Assembly (NCBI RefSeq): GCF_000785535.1
Contig: NZ_CP007595.1
Location: forward strand, 2,626,439 to 2,690,438
Origin: Arthrobacter sp. PAMC 25486
Lineage (GTDB): Bacteria; Actinomycetota; Actinomycetes; Actinomycetales; Micrococcaceae
Direction: 5' to 3'
Length of the DNA stretch: 64,000 nucleotides
Part shown: positions 55,273-63,164 of the stretch, one piece after another
Position numbering within the stretch: position 1 is the first letter of the stretch
How the letters are laid out: every line of letters begins with the position of its first letter
Translations under genes and position numbers: made by a program
Notes under the pieces: model-generated
The model's input: only the letters and a program-made list of their open reading frames with translations
Databases searched by the model: none
What the model was told of the DNA's origin: nothing

Positions 55273-56592
55273 ATGAGTTTGCTGGGCACTAAATGGAGCG
55301 TTCACGGCGATGGCAAGACCATCGCGCCGGGAGAGGTTGTCTCCCCCGACGAGCGGCTGAGCTGGCCCCGGACCATCGGCATCGGCCTGCAGCATGTGGT
55401 CGCCATGTTCGGCGCAACGTTCCTGGTCCCCCTGATCACCGGCATGCCGCCGGCCACAACGCTGTTCTTCTCCGGCATCGGCACCCTGCTGTTCCTGGTC
55501 ATGACGCGCGGCCGCGTGCCCAGCTACCTGGGTTCCAGCTTTGCGTTCATCGCCCCGATCATGGCCTCGCAGCAGCAGTTCGGCGTGGCCGGGGCGCTCG
55601 GCGGCGTGGTCGTTGCCGGCGTGACACTGGCCGTTTTGGGCCTGATCGTGCAGAAGTTCGGCGCCTCGTGGATCAACCGGCTCATGCCGGCCCCGGTGAC
55701 CGGAACCATCGTGGCGCTGATCGGGCTGAACCTGGCCCCGTCGGCCAAGTCCAACTTTGAGAAGGCGCCCATCACGGCGCTGGTCACGCTGCTGGTCATC
55801 ATCCTGGTCAGCGTGCTGTTCCGCGGCATCCTGGGCCGCCTGGCCATCCTGGTCGGCGTGGTGGTTGGCTACTTCGTGGCCATGCTGCGCGGCGAGGTGG
55901 ACTTCTCTAAAATCGACCAAGCCGCCTGGATCGGCCTGCCGCACTTCCAGACCCCCACATTTCACTTTGCCGTGCTGGGCCTGTTCATCCCCGTGGTCCT
56001 GGTACTGGTCGCCGAGAACATTGGCCACGTGAAGTCGGTGGCACTCATGACCGGCGAGGATCTTGACCCGTACGCCGGGCGGGCCATCATGGCCGACGGC
56101 GTCGCCACCACCCTGGCCGGCTTCGGCGGCGGCTCCGGCACCACCACCTACGCGGAAAACATTGGCGTCATGGCCGCCACCAAGGTGTACTCCACAGCCG
56201 CCTACTACGTGGCCGGCATCGCGGCCCTGGTCCTGAGTTTCTCCCCCAAGTTCGGTGAGCTGATCGCCACCGTCCCCGTCGGCGTCCTCGGCGGCGCCGC
56301 CACCCTGCTCTACGGCATGATCGGCGTGCTCGGTGTGCGCATCTGGGTGCAGAACAAGGTCAGCTTCTCCAACAACATCAACCTGACCACGGCGGCCGTC
56401 GCACTGATCATCGGCATCGCCAACTTCACCTGGACCGCCGGCAGCCTCACGTTCGAGGGCATCGCCCTGGGCACCGCCGCCGCTCTGATCATTTACCACG
56501 GCATGAGCGCCCTGGCGAAGTGGCGCGGCACGGCCACGAACCCCCTCGATCCCGACGAGTCCCCCGCCGAGGTTGCTCTCAGCAAGTCCTAA
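55273..56592 (+). CDS. Uracil-xanthine permease family transporter (UraA-like)
   Basis: A 439-residue NCS2 symporter with about 14 membrane segments. GLQHVVAMFGATFLVPLITG (helix 1), LGSSFAFIAP (helix 3), VLVAENIGHVKSV and GGSGTTTYAENIGVMAATKV are the family motifs, and the Glu in AENIG and in the following AENIGV are substrate and proton residues in UraA. Uracil is the likely substrate. GGAG precedes ATG 55273. Confidence 0.92.
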   Translation: MSLLGTKWSVHGDGKTIAPGEVVSPDERLSWPRTIGIGLQHVVAMFGATFLVPLITGMPPATTLFFSGIGTLLFLVMTRGRVPSYLGSSFAFIAPIMASQQQFGVAGALGGVVVAGVTLAVLGLIVQKFGASWINRLMPAPVTGTIVALIGLNLAPSAKSNFEKAPITALVTLLVIILVSVLFRGILGRLAILVGVVVGYFVAMLRGEVDFSKIDQAAWIGLPHFQTPTFHFAVLGLFIPVVLVLVAENIGHVKSVALMTGEDLDPYAGRAIMADGVATTLAGFGGGSGTTTYAENIGVMAATKVYSTAAYYVAGIAALVLSFSPKFGELIATVPVGVLGGAATLLYGMIGVLGVRIWVQNKVSFSNNINLTTAAVALIIGIANFTWTAGSLTFEGIALGTAAALIIYHGMSALAKWRGTATNPLDPDESPAEVALSKS

Positions 56593-56608
56593 GCGGTAAG
56601 AGAGCTGC

Positions 56609-56656
56609 CGAGGGACCCGCTGCGAGCTTGCGAGCAGTGGGAGGCAGCGAACGGGG
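56609..56656. repeat. Family B dispersed element
   Basis: CGAGGGACCCGCTGCGAGCT, then TGCGAGCAGTGGGAG and GCGAACGGGG. Close to 53789-53835 and to the junction of the 57-bp tandem units, where CGAGGGACCCGCTCTGAGCT occurs. Confidence 0.65.
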
Positions 56657-56685
56657 AGGCCACCTGGCAGTGAAGGTAGCCTCCC
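56654..56685. terminator. Hairpin between convergent uracil permease and dehydrogenase genes
   Basis: GGGAGGCCACCT (56654-56665) pairs with AGGTAGCCTCCC (56674-56685) with one mismatch and an eight-base loop. It could end transcripts from both sides. Confidence 0.6.
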
Positions 56686-56740
56686 GCCGTGGCACTTTGT
56701 GCGTTAAGGCCGCGGGGGCGGCTCTCTGTTTTTGGCCGGA

Positions 56741-58195
56741 TCAGGCGGTTGCACCGTTGATCCGCTGCGGGACGCCCAGGGGGTTGGAGTCGCGCAAGGC
56801 GGGCGGGAGCAGGTGGGCCGGCAGTCCCTGGTAGGCCACGGGACGCAGGAAGCGCGTGATCCCGGCCGTTCCCACCGACGTGGACGTTGGCGCGGTGGTG
56901 GCCGGGTACGGCCCCCCGTGCTGTTGCGCATACGTCACGGAAACGCCTGTCGGCCACTGGTTCCACAGCACGCGCCCGGCCTTTCCGGCCAGCACGCGCA
57001 CCAGTTCAGGGGCGATCGCGTCACTGTCCTCACCCTGAATGGTGGCTGTGAGCTGGCCGTCCAGCACGCCAGCCACAGCCAGTAACTCCGACTCCGCTTC
57101 GTAGGTGGCCACCAGCGCCGACGGGCCAAAGCACTCGGTGATCAGCCCCTCGGGATCCTTCAGCAGGGCCGCCGCCGTAGTGACATTCAGTGCCGGGGCC
57201 GGCGGCGACGCCAGGGTGTCCCGGGTCCTGCCCAAGGGGGCAACGGAGCCGTGCCCCAACATGCCTTCCAGCGCGGCCGTGTAACCAGACTGGATCCTTT
57301 CGTTGAGCAGTTTGGCCGGTTCCGGGCGGGCGGCGCCAGCCAACTCCGCGACCATGGTCGAGCCCGCAGGAACCAGCAGAATTCCGGGCTTGGTGCAAAA
57401 TTGTCCAGCGCCCATGGTGTACGACTGTACAAACCCTGACACAATCTCCGACCCGCGCGCGGCGGCGGCGGCCTCGGTGACGAAGACGGGGTTGACACTG
57501 CCCAGCTCGCCGTAGAACGGGATGGGTTCGGGGCGTGAATTGGCCAGGTCAAACAATGCCCGCCCGCCCGTGATGGAACCGGTGAATGCTCCGGCTTTGA
57601 TCCGCGGGTCCAGGAGCGCGTCGCGGCCGGCCTGCGTGCCGTACACCAGTTGCAGGATGCCCGACGGCGCGCCGGCACCTTCCAGCGCCTCGGCGGCCAC
57701 GCGGCCCACCGCGGCCGAGAGACGAGGATGGCCGGAATGCACCTTCAGCACCACCGAACAGCCTGCGGCCAAGGCAGAACAGGTGTCCCCGCCGGCCACG
57801 CTGAAGGCGAAGGGGAAGTTGCTGGCGGCAAACACCACCACCGGTCCCAGCGGTTCCAGGACACGGCGGATGTCGGGGCGGGCACCCATGGGCCAGGCCT
57901 CGTCGGCATGGTCGATGCGGGCGTCTTGGTAGCCGCCGTCGTTGAGAAGTTCGGCAAAGAGGCGCAGTTGGAAGGTGGTGCGTTTCAGCTCCCCGGACAG
58001 CCTGGCCTCCGTGAGGTTGGTTTCCGCTTCGGCGAGTGGAACGAGTTCCTGCGAGGCGCCATCGAGGGCGTCGGCCACGGCAACCAGGGCGGCGGCGCGG
58101 TCTCCCGCGGGACGTTGTCCCCACTGCTGTGCCGCGGTGGCTGCCGCGGCCAGAATGGCTTCCAGCTCGGCCGGGGTGGTGGTTGTTTCACTCAT
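56741..58195 (-). CDS. Alpha-ketoglutaric semialdehyde dehydrogenase (internal start)
   Basis: A 484-residue aldehyde dehydrogenase if started at ATG 58195, which has AAGGA eight bases upstream. The catalytic cysteine is in GAGQFCTKPG, with FAASNFPFAFSVAGGDT and AFTGSITGGRALFDLA as cofactor motifs. It resembles the 2,5-dioxovalerate (alpha-ketoglutaric semialdehyde) dehydrogenases that end the hydroxyproline and sugar-acid pathways by making 2-oxoglutarate. The upstream frame continues into it without a stop. Confidence 0.8.
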   Translation of the reverse strand: MSETTTTPAELEAILAAAATAAQQWGQRPAGDRAAALVAVADALDGASQELVPLAEAETNLTEARLSGELKRTTFQLRLFAELLNDGGYQDARIDHADEAWPMGARPDIRRVLEPLGPVVVFAASNFPFAFSVAGGDTCSALAAGCSVVLKVHSGHPRLSAAVGRVAAEALEGAGAPSGILQLVYGTQAGRDALLDPRIKAGAFTGSITGGRALFDLANSRPEPIPFYGELGSVNPVFVTEAAAAARGSEIVSGFVQSYTMGAGQFCTKPGILLVPAGSTMVAELAGAARPEPAKLLNERIQSGYTAALEGMLGHGSVAPLGRTRDTLASPPAPALNVTTAAALLKDPEGLITECFGPSALVATYEAESELLAVAGVLDGQLTATIQGEDSDAIAPELVRVLAGKAGRVLWNQWPTGVSVTYAQQHGGPYPATTAPTSTSVGTAGITRFLRPVAYQGLPAHLLPPALRDSNPLGVPQRINGATA

Positions 58196-59890
58196 GGTTC
58201 GCATCCTTTTTGTTCGTGAACTTGTCCGTTCTTCGTCTGCCTGGGTGGCCGGTTGCGCGGGTTCGCCGGTCGCCTCGGCAAGGGCGGCGAGGCGGCCCAG
58301 TGACACTGGCGCGGCCAGCGTCCTTTTGGACATGGCCCGCAGGTCGTCGGCGCTGACAGCCCGGCCGGTAAAATCTGCGGCAATCCCTGCCGTGGCAAAA
58401 CCGCACACACGCCCCTGGCACCAGCCCATGCCGGGCCGGGCAAAGGACTTCAGGCTCCGCGCATCCAGTGCCCCCAGCTCCTCGTGGGCACTGCACAGCT
58501 GCCCGTAGCTGACTTCCTCGCAACGGCACACCACGGTTTCGGGGCTCAGCCAGCCGGTCCAGCGCGCGGGCACCGGGTTGGCCCGGTGCATGGCCACGGC
58601 AAAGGCACGCAACCGGGCACGCTGCTTTTGCAAGCGGGAGATCCGCTGACCAAATTCCGTCGAACCGGGGGCTCCGATGCTCCCCGCAGCACTGACACCG
58701 TGGAGGCTGACACCGCCTGCTGCGGTGCCGCCCGCAATTCGGGCTGCCTGGGCGGCGCTGACGCCCAACGCCGCGAGCTCCCCTTCAACAACGGCCATGG
58801 CAGCGCCACCAATGCCGGTGGCCTCCCCCGCAACACTCACGCCCGGCACGGTGCTGTTCAGCTGGTCGTCCACCACCGCCACGAGCGAACCGTCAACGTC
58901 CACGACGGTGCCGGCGCCCACGGCCAGCACCAGTTCCAGCGAGGGTGTAAACCCCCAGCCCAATGCCACAAAATCGCACTTCACGCGCCGTCCAGTTCCC
59001 GCCACCACGGACCCATTCGCAGCCAGCCGGGACAGGGTCACTGCCTCCACCTTGTCCGTGCCGTGGATTTCCGTCACGGCGGTGCGGGTGCGGTACGGGA
59101 TGCGGTGCCGCGCCAGGGCCGCCGCATATTCCATGCCTTCCAGGGCCTTCTCCGGTGCCTGGACCACGCCGGCCACATTCCGCAGCCAGCCGTTGGGAGA
59201 GTTGGCCTCGCAAATCGCCGCAACCTTGACGCCCGCCGCTGCCAGGGCCGTTGCGACCGGGAGCAGGAAGGGTCCGGTTCCAGCCACGACGCCGGTTCCC
59301 CCCGGCGCTGTCATGTTGCCCTTCAGCAGGGCTTGGACGCCGCCGGCGGCCATGACGCCGGGAAGGTCCCAGCCAGGCACCGGCAGTTGGCGGTCATATC
59401 CGCCGGGGCACAGAATCAGGTGGTGTGCCCGCACGGAATCCGGGACGGCGGCAGCTTCCGCGCCGCCGTGCACTGGCGAATCATCAACTGTGGGACTCAG
59501 CCGCAGCACCCGAGATCCATCGGATCGGGCCTCCTCCACCAGCCACAGCTGAGATCCACGCAGGTAGCGCAGCCGCCCCGCCGCCTCGTGGCTGTAGAGG
59601 CGGGAGCGCAGATCCCCGAAGCGTTTCCAGTCGTGGTGGCCGGAACCTTCGCTAGCCTCGGTCTCGCCACCGACACCTGACCCGTGCCCGGCCTCGTCGC
59701 GGTGGCGCCAGAACTGTCCGCCCGGCTGCTGCCCGGCATCCACCAGGACCACGCCCAGCCCGGAGTCGGCCGCATGGACTGCGGCGGCGAGTCCCGCGGG
59801 CCCGGCGCCCACGACCGCCACATCGAAGGCGGCGAGTCCCGCGGGCCCGGCGCCCACGACCGCCACCTCAAAGCCCGCTTCAAAGGTCAT
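56741..59890 (-). CDS. Fused FAD oxidoreductase (HcnB-like) and alpha-ketoglutaric semialdehyde dehydrogenase
   Basis: A single 1049-codon frame. Residues 1-565 are a pyridine-nucleotide-type FAD subunit like HcnB and the alpha subunit of heteromeric D-hydroxyproline dehydrogenase. They start with a duplicated VAVVGAGPAGLAA motif and end with a Cys-rich BFD-like region (VVCRCEEVS ... GWCQGRVCG). Residues 566-1049 are an aldehyde dehydrogenase. No stop separates them, yet the second part has its own ribosome binding site and ATG. It may be translated as two proteins plus read-through, or as a true fusion. Start ATG overlaps the 2Fe-2S gene stop (ATGA). Confidence 0.75.
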   Translation of the reverse strand: MTFEAGFEVAVVGAGPAGLAAFDVAVVGAGPAGLAAAVHAADSGLGVVLVDAGQQPGGQFWRHRDEAGHGSGVGGETEASEGSGHHDWKRFGDLRSRLYSHEAAGRLRYLRGSQLWLVEEARSDGSRVLRLSPTVDDSPVHGGAEAAAVPDSVRAHHLILCPGGYDRQLPVPGWDLPGVMAAGGVQALLKGNMTAPGGTGVVAGTGPFLLPVATALAAAGVKVAAICEANSPNGWLRNVAGVVQAPEKALEGMEYAAALARHRIPYRTRTAVTEIHGTDKVEAVTLSRLAANGSVVAGTGRRVKCDFVALGWGFTPSLELVLAVGAGTVVDVDGSLVAVVDDQLNSTVPGVSVAGEATGIGGAAMAVVEGELAALGVSAAQAARIAGGTAAGGVSLHGVSAAGSIGAPGSTEFGQRISRLQKQRARLRAFAVAMHRANPVPARWTGWLSPETVVCRCEEVSYGQLCSAHEELGALDARSLKSFARPGMGWCQGRVCGFATAGIAADFTGRAVSADDLRAMSKRTLAAPVSLGRLAALAEATGEPAQPATQADEERTSSRTKRMRTMSETTTTPAELEAILAAAATAAQQWGQRPAGDRAAALVAVADALDGASQELVPLAEAETNLTEARLSGELKRTTFQLRLFAELLNDGGYQDARIDHADEAWPMGARPDIRRVLEPLGPVVVFAASNFPFAFSVAGGDTCSALAAGCSVVLKVHSGHPRLSAAVGRVAAEALEGAGAPSGILQLVYGTQAGRDALLDPRIKAGAFTGSITGGRALFDLANSRPEPIPFYGELGSVNPVFVTEAAAAARGSEIVSGFVQSYTMGAGQFCTKPGILLVPAGSTMVAELAGAARPEPAKLLNERIQSGYTAALEGMLGHGSVAPLGRTRDTLASPPAPALNVTTAAALLKDPEGLITECFGPSALVATYEAESELLAVAGVLDGQLTATIQGEDSDAIAPELVRVLAGKAGRVLWNQWPTGVSVTYAQQHGGPYPATTAPTSTSVGTAGITRFLRPVAYQGLPAHLLPPALRDSNPLGVPQRINGATA
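59783..59872 (-). repeat. 45-bp tandem duplication of the FAD-binding motif
   Basis: Two 45-bp copies (59783-59827 and 59828-59872) differ by only two bases and duplicate 15 codons in frame. The encoded GxGxxG motif VAVVGAGPAGLAA appears twice at the N-terminus of the FAD subunit. Confidence 0.95.
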
Positions 59891-60147
59891 GCCGACTCCC
59901 CCGACCCTGTTTCCAGCACCATGCCGTCGCGCACGGGCGTGATGCAGGCGCGTTGGTTGGGGACGCCGTCGGCCGTGATCAGGCAGTCGAAGCAGACGCC
60001 GATGCCGCAGAACAAGCCGCGCGGGCGGCCTTTTTTGGCCGTGGTGCGCCAGCTTGCCACGCCGGCCGCAGTCAAGGCGGCCCCCACGGTTTGGCCGGGG
60101 CGGGCCGGCAAGGGTGCTCCGTCGAAGGTCAGTTCGATCTCAGGCAT
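59887..60147 (-). CDS. 2Fe-2S subunit of an HcnABC-like dehydrogenase
   Basis: An 86-residue ferredoxin-like subunit. Cysteines are spaced CGIGVCFDC followed by a distal C in RACITP, the plant-type 2Fe-2S pattern seen in HcnA and in the small subunit of heteromeric D-hydroxyproline dehydrogenase. ATG 60147 overlaps the end of the FAD/DAO gene by eight bases, and its TGA overlaps the next start. It would pass electrons between the two flavin subunits. Confidence 0.88.
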   Translation of the reverse strand: MPEIELTFDGAPLPARPGQTVGAALTAAGVASWRTTAKKGRPRGLFCGIGVCFDCLITADGVPNQRACITPVRDGMVLETGSGESA

Positions 60148-61315
60148 CGGCCTTCTCCTGTGCGGCTGGGACATCAAATCGTTCGGGCGCAAAGGGCGCA
60201 AGGTCCATGGCGGGAGCAACGCCAGCCAGCCCCGCCGCGATCAACGCCCCCGTGCCGACGCTCAACCCGATCCCTGCCCCTTCATGTCCGCAGGCATGCC
60301 ACAGTCCCGTAGCCCGGGGATCGGACCCGATGACGGGCAGATGGTCCGGGCAGTAGGGCCGGAAACCGAAATAGCTGCGCAGGGCCTTGGCCCGGGACAG
60401 GAACGGGAACAAGGCGATCGCCTTGCCCGCCATGGCCGCGATGACCAGAGGATCAAAGTTCTTGTCAAAGCCCACGCGTTCGCGGCTGGAACCAATCAAG
60501 ATGGTACCTCCGCCGGTCCCCTCCACCACAGGGGAGGTTTGCAGGCCGGCGTCGGAACTGGCCACATTGTCAACATACTCGGCGGCGTACACCTTGTGAT
60601 GAACCAGGACGGGCAGTGGCTCCGTCACCAGCACATAGCCTTTCCTTGGCAACACAGGCACGTTGACATCCGCCAGGGCCGCGACCGCACCTCCCCACGT
60701 TCCCGCAGCATTGACGACGGCGGATGAGCTGATGCTTCCCCTGCTGGTCACCACGCCCGTGACCGCGTCGCCCAGCCGCAGAAACCCTGTGACCGCGGTG
60801 TCCGCATGAACGGTGGCGCCGCGTTCGCGGGCCAGACGCAACAGGTGGGCCGCCGCCAGCATGGGCTGCACCTGGGCGTCCTGGGGATAGTATGCCCCGC
60901 CGGACATGTTCGGGTTCAGCTGCGGTTCAATGTCCAGCAGTTCCGGCCCGGGGACGAGCTCTACGGCGATACCGGCGGCCCGCTGCCGCTGCGCCAGGCG
61001 GACAAGGTTTTCCTGGGCGCCGGGCCGGGCGGACACCACCAGCCCCCCTTTGGACTCAAACTCCCACAAGTGGCCAAATTCGCCGAGCTCGCCGCGCCAC
61101 AACTCCTGTGAGTATTGGGCGAGGGTGAGTTCGGGGCCGGCTTCCTTGTCGGAGACGAGAATGTTGCCTTCGCAGGCGCTGGAAGTTCCCGACGCAATGG
61201 CGCCCCGCTCCACAACGGCCACGGACAGTCCGGCGCGCGCAGCAAAATACGCGCAGGCGGCGCCCACGGCACCTCCACCAATGACAACAACGTCAACGAA
61301 TCGGGGAAGACTCAT
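60140..61315 (-). CDS. DAO-family FAD subunit (HcnC-like; candidate D-hydroxyproline dehydrogenase)
   Basis: A 391-residue FAD-dependent amine/D-amino-acid oxidoreductase. The Rossmann motif is VVVIGGGAVGAACAYFAA (about 9-26), and the C-terminal FRPYCPDHLPVIG contacts the flavin. With the 2Fe-2S and HcnB-like genes it forms a three-subunit set like HcnABC or the D-hydroxyproline dehydrogenases of pseudomonads. Substrate assignment rests on the neighbouring semialdehyde dehydrogenase and aconitase X. An operator-like palindrome lies six bases before its ATG. Confidence 0.85.
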   Translation of the reverse strand: MSLPRFVDVVVIGGGAVGAACAYFAARAGLSVAVVERGAIASGTSSACEGNILVSDKEAGPELTLAQYSQELWRGELGEFGHLWEFESKGGLVVSARPGAQENLVRLAQRQRAAGIAVELVPGPELLDIEPQLNPNMSGGAYYPQDAQVQPMLAAAHLLRLARERGATVHADTAVTGFLRLGDAVTGVVTSRGSISSSAVVNAAGTWGGAVAALADVNVPVLPRKGYVLVTEPLPVLVHHKVYAAEYVDNVASSDAGLQTSPVVEGTGGGTILIGSSRERVGFDKNFDPLVIAAMAGKAIALFPFLSRAKALRSYFGFRPYCPDHLPVIGSDPRATGLWHACGHEGAGIGLSVGTGALIAAGLAGVAPAMDLAPFAPERFDVPAAQEKADA

Positions 61316-61320
61316 AGCAG

Positions 61321-61337
61321 TAGTATGTCACACACTA
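61321..61337 (-). promoter_or_regulatory. GntR/FadR-type operator before the dehydrogenase operon
   Basis: TAGTATGTCACACACTA is a 17-base palindrome (TAGTnTGTnACAnACTA, one mismatch pair). It sits six bases upstream of the ATG of the DAO-family gene, where binding would block transcription or early elongation. Confidence 0.6.
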
Positions 61338-61393
61338 CAAGGTCGTGGAGCGTGTCTTGGGGAAAATAATTCCACCCACCAAAGCCCCCCTCG

Positions 61394-61462
61394 TCGAGTA
61401 CGCAGTTGTTGGACCAAATATCGTTGGAACGCGCTTTCCACGTCCAACAACTGCGTACTCGA
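61394..61462 (-). repeat. Stop-proximal palindrome, family A copy 3
   Basis: Perfect 21-bp arms at 61394-61414 and 61442-61462, with a 27-base loop. It begins 22 bases after the gntR stop on the minus strand. Best-preserved member of the family also seen at 22794 and 47976. Confidence 0.85.
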
Positions 61463-61483
61463 TGGATAGGGAATGGGATGCGG

Positions 61484-62152
61484 TTACTGCTTGGCCCAGT
61501 CGGTGCGGACATGGCCTATGTGCATGGTCATCAGTTCCTGCGCCTCCGCAGCCTTGCCGGCGGCGATCAGGTCCACCAGCTCCACGTGTTCCAGCGCCGC
61601 GTCGCGCAGCTTGCCCGCAGCGGCCAGAGGCGCCAGCCCCAGCAGCCGGGTGTGGGCACGCAGCTCTGAAATCAGGGCAATCAGGCGTTTGTTTCCGCTG
61701 TACTCAAGGATCGCAATATGAAACGCCCTGTCGGCTTCCGTGTACTGGATCAGATCGCCGGAGACCGCGAAGTCCACAATGGCGTTGGCCATCCCACGCA
61801 GGCGGGCCAGACCGGCGTCGTCAATCAAAGGGGTGACCTGATGGACGGTGGGCGGTTCGATGAGCAGGCGCAGCGCCGTGATTTCGTCAAGATCCTCGTC
61901 GGAGACTTCGGTGACGCGGAAACCCTTGTTCGGCAGCGAGGTCACAAGCCCTTCCTTGGCCAGGTCAAGCATGGCCTCGCGCACGGGGGTGGGCGAAACA
62001 CCGAAGCGCTTGCCCAAGGCCGGAGCGGAATACACCTCCCCCGGTTTCATCTCTCCGGAAATGACAGCAGCGCGCAGTGCCAAGGTCACCGTCTCGCGCA
62101 GGCTGACGTTCTTTTTGACCATGGTCAGGTGCGATGCAGCTTGCGTGCTCAT
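61484..62152 (-). CDS. GntR-family (FadR/FCD subfamily) regulator
   Basis: A 222-residue regulator. The winged helix (ALGKRFGVSPTPVREAMLDL) is followed by an FCD ligand-binding domain with the helical metal/ligand residues (YTEADRAFHIAIL ... HVELVDLI). It lies between the two halves of the hydroxyproline-type cluster, with palindromes on both sides, so it probably represses both in the absence of substrate. ATG 62152 (MSTQAAS) is preferred over TTG 62170. Confidence 0.88.
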   Translation of the reverse strand: MSTQAASHLTMVKKNVSLRETVTLALRAAVISGEMKPGEVYSAPALGKRFGVSPTPVREAMLDLAKEGLVTSLPNKGFRVTEVSDEDLDEITALRLLIEPPTVHQVTPLIDDAGLARLRGMANAIVDFAVSGDLIQYTEADRAFHIAILEYSGNKRLIALISELRAHTRLLGLAPLAAAGKLRDAALEHVELVDLIAAGKAAEAQELMTMHIGHVRTDWAKQ

Positions 62153-62198
62153 GACGCTCCATTCCCTCAAGGACCCCAGACGGGAAAATCACCCACTG

Positions 62199-62213
62199 TA
62201 ATATGACATTTTA
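62199..62213 (-). promoter_or_regulatory. Second palindrome, upstream of gntR
   Basis: TAATATGACATTTTA is a 15-base palindrome (TAAnATGnCATnTTA, one mismatch pair) 46 bases before the gntR ATG, overlapping the stop of the reductase gene. Its reverse complement shares ATGTCA with the site at 61321. Candidate autoregulatory operator. Confidence 0.5.
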
Positions 62214-63164
62214 GTGTACGGCCGTCCCGGATTCACTCAATGCTTCAAAGGCACGCCCTGCCACCACGATGTCCTCCCACGCCATGCCAACACCGGTATA
62301 CAACAGCGGCCTGCCGGCTGCGGGAGAAAAACGTCCGGACACCAGGTCGGACAGTGTGGCCAGGCCCCGCTGCTCCCATTCCGCGGAGGAACGGGCGGGA
62401 ATCAGATCCCCCGCCTCGCGCAGCGCCGAGGCCCTGCCCTCAACCACCACGTCGGCGCGGCGGGCCAGGACGGGATCGATCTCCCGGGCGTCCAAGCCGT
62501 GCGAACCAATCGCGGCCACCACGGCGGTATTGCTGGGCAGGTTCCCGTCAAAGACCGGCACCTGTGAGGATGTGGCACAGATGATGGTGTCGGCCCCGGC
62601 AATGTCATCCATGGTCCCGGCACGGACCTCCATGCCCTGCCCGGCATACTTGTCCGCGAGCGCCTGGGCACCCTCGGGCCGCCGTCCCACGATCATCAGT
62701 GTTTCGATCCCGCACACGGCGGCGAGGGCCTCAATGTGCCGGTCGGCCTGCAAAGAGGTACCGAGCACCACCACGACCCCGGCCGAGTCCGCCCCGCGCA
62801 GCGCCAGTAGCGCCTTGATGGCCATGACGGTGACGGCGGGCGTGCGGATAAGCGTCAGCTCGGCCCCGTCCATGGTGGCCAGCGGCGCCAGGGTGCCCTT
62901 GTCCAGCAGCAGGTAGGTGCCCTGGATTTTCGGGTGCCCTTGGGCGGGGTTTCCTGGCGCCACGGTGGCCACCTTGATCCCGGCATACTTGGCCGATTGC
63001 GCAGGCATGAGCAAGAATTCCCCGGCATCCAGCGGCGCAAATATCCTGGGCGAATCCAGTTCCGGATCCAAGCCGCCGCGCAGCGCCTCCTCGAGGGCGG
63101 CCACGGCAATCTCGGGCTTGAGCAATTCCTGCAGGCGTGCAGCGTCAATGTAGGGCAGTGTCAT
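62211..63164 (-). CDS. Ornithine cyclodeaminase-family protein, probable pyrroline-2-carboxylate reductase
   Basis: A 317-residue NAD(P)-binding protein of the ornithine cyclodeaminase/mu-crystallin family. The Rossmann region VVVLGTSLQADRHIEALA (about 130-147) has Thr where the usual GxG glycine stands, and RTPAVTVMA is the family segment. Several family members reduce delta-1-pyrroline-2-carboxylate to proline, exactly the product of the adjacent aconitase X-type cis-3-hydroxyproline dehydratase. That role is inferred. ATG 63164 overlaps the swivel-subunit stop. Confidence 0.85.
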   Translation of the reverse strand: MTLPYIDAARLQELLKPEIAVAALEEALRGGLDPELDSPRIFAPLDAGEFLLMPAQSAKYAGIKVATVAPGNPAQGHPKIQGTYLLLDKGTLAPLATMDGAELTLIRTPAVTVMAIKALLALRGADSAGVVVVLGTSLQADRHIEALAAVCGIETLMIVGRRPEGAQALADKYAGQGMEVRAGTMDDIAGADTIICATSSQVPVFDGNLPSNTAVVAAIGSHGLDAREIDPVLARRADVVVEGRASALREAGDLIPARSSAEWEQRGLATLSDLVSGRFSPAAGRPLLYTGVGMAWEDIVVAGRAFEALSESGTAVH

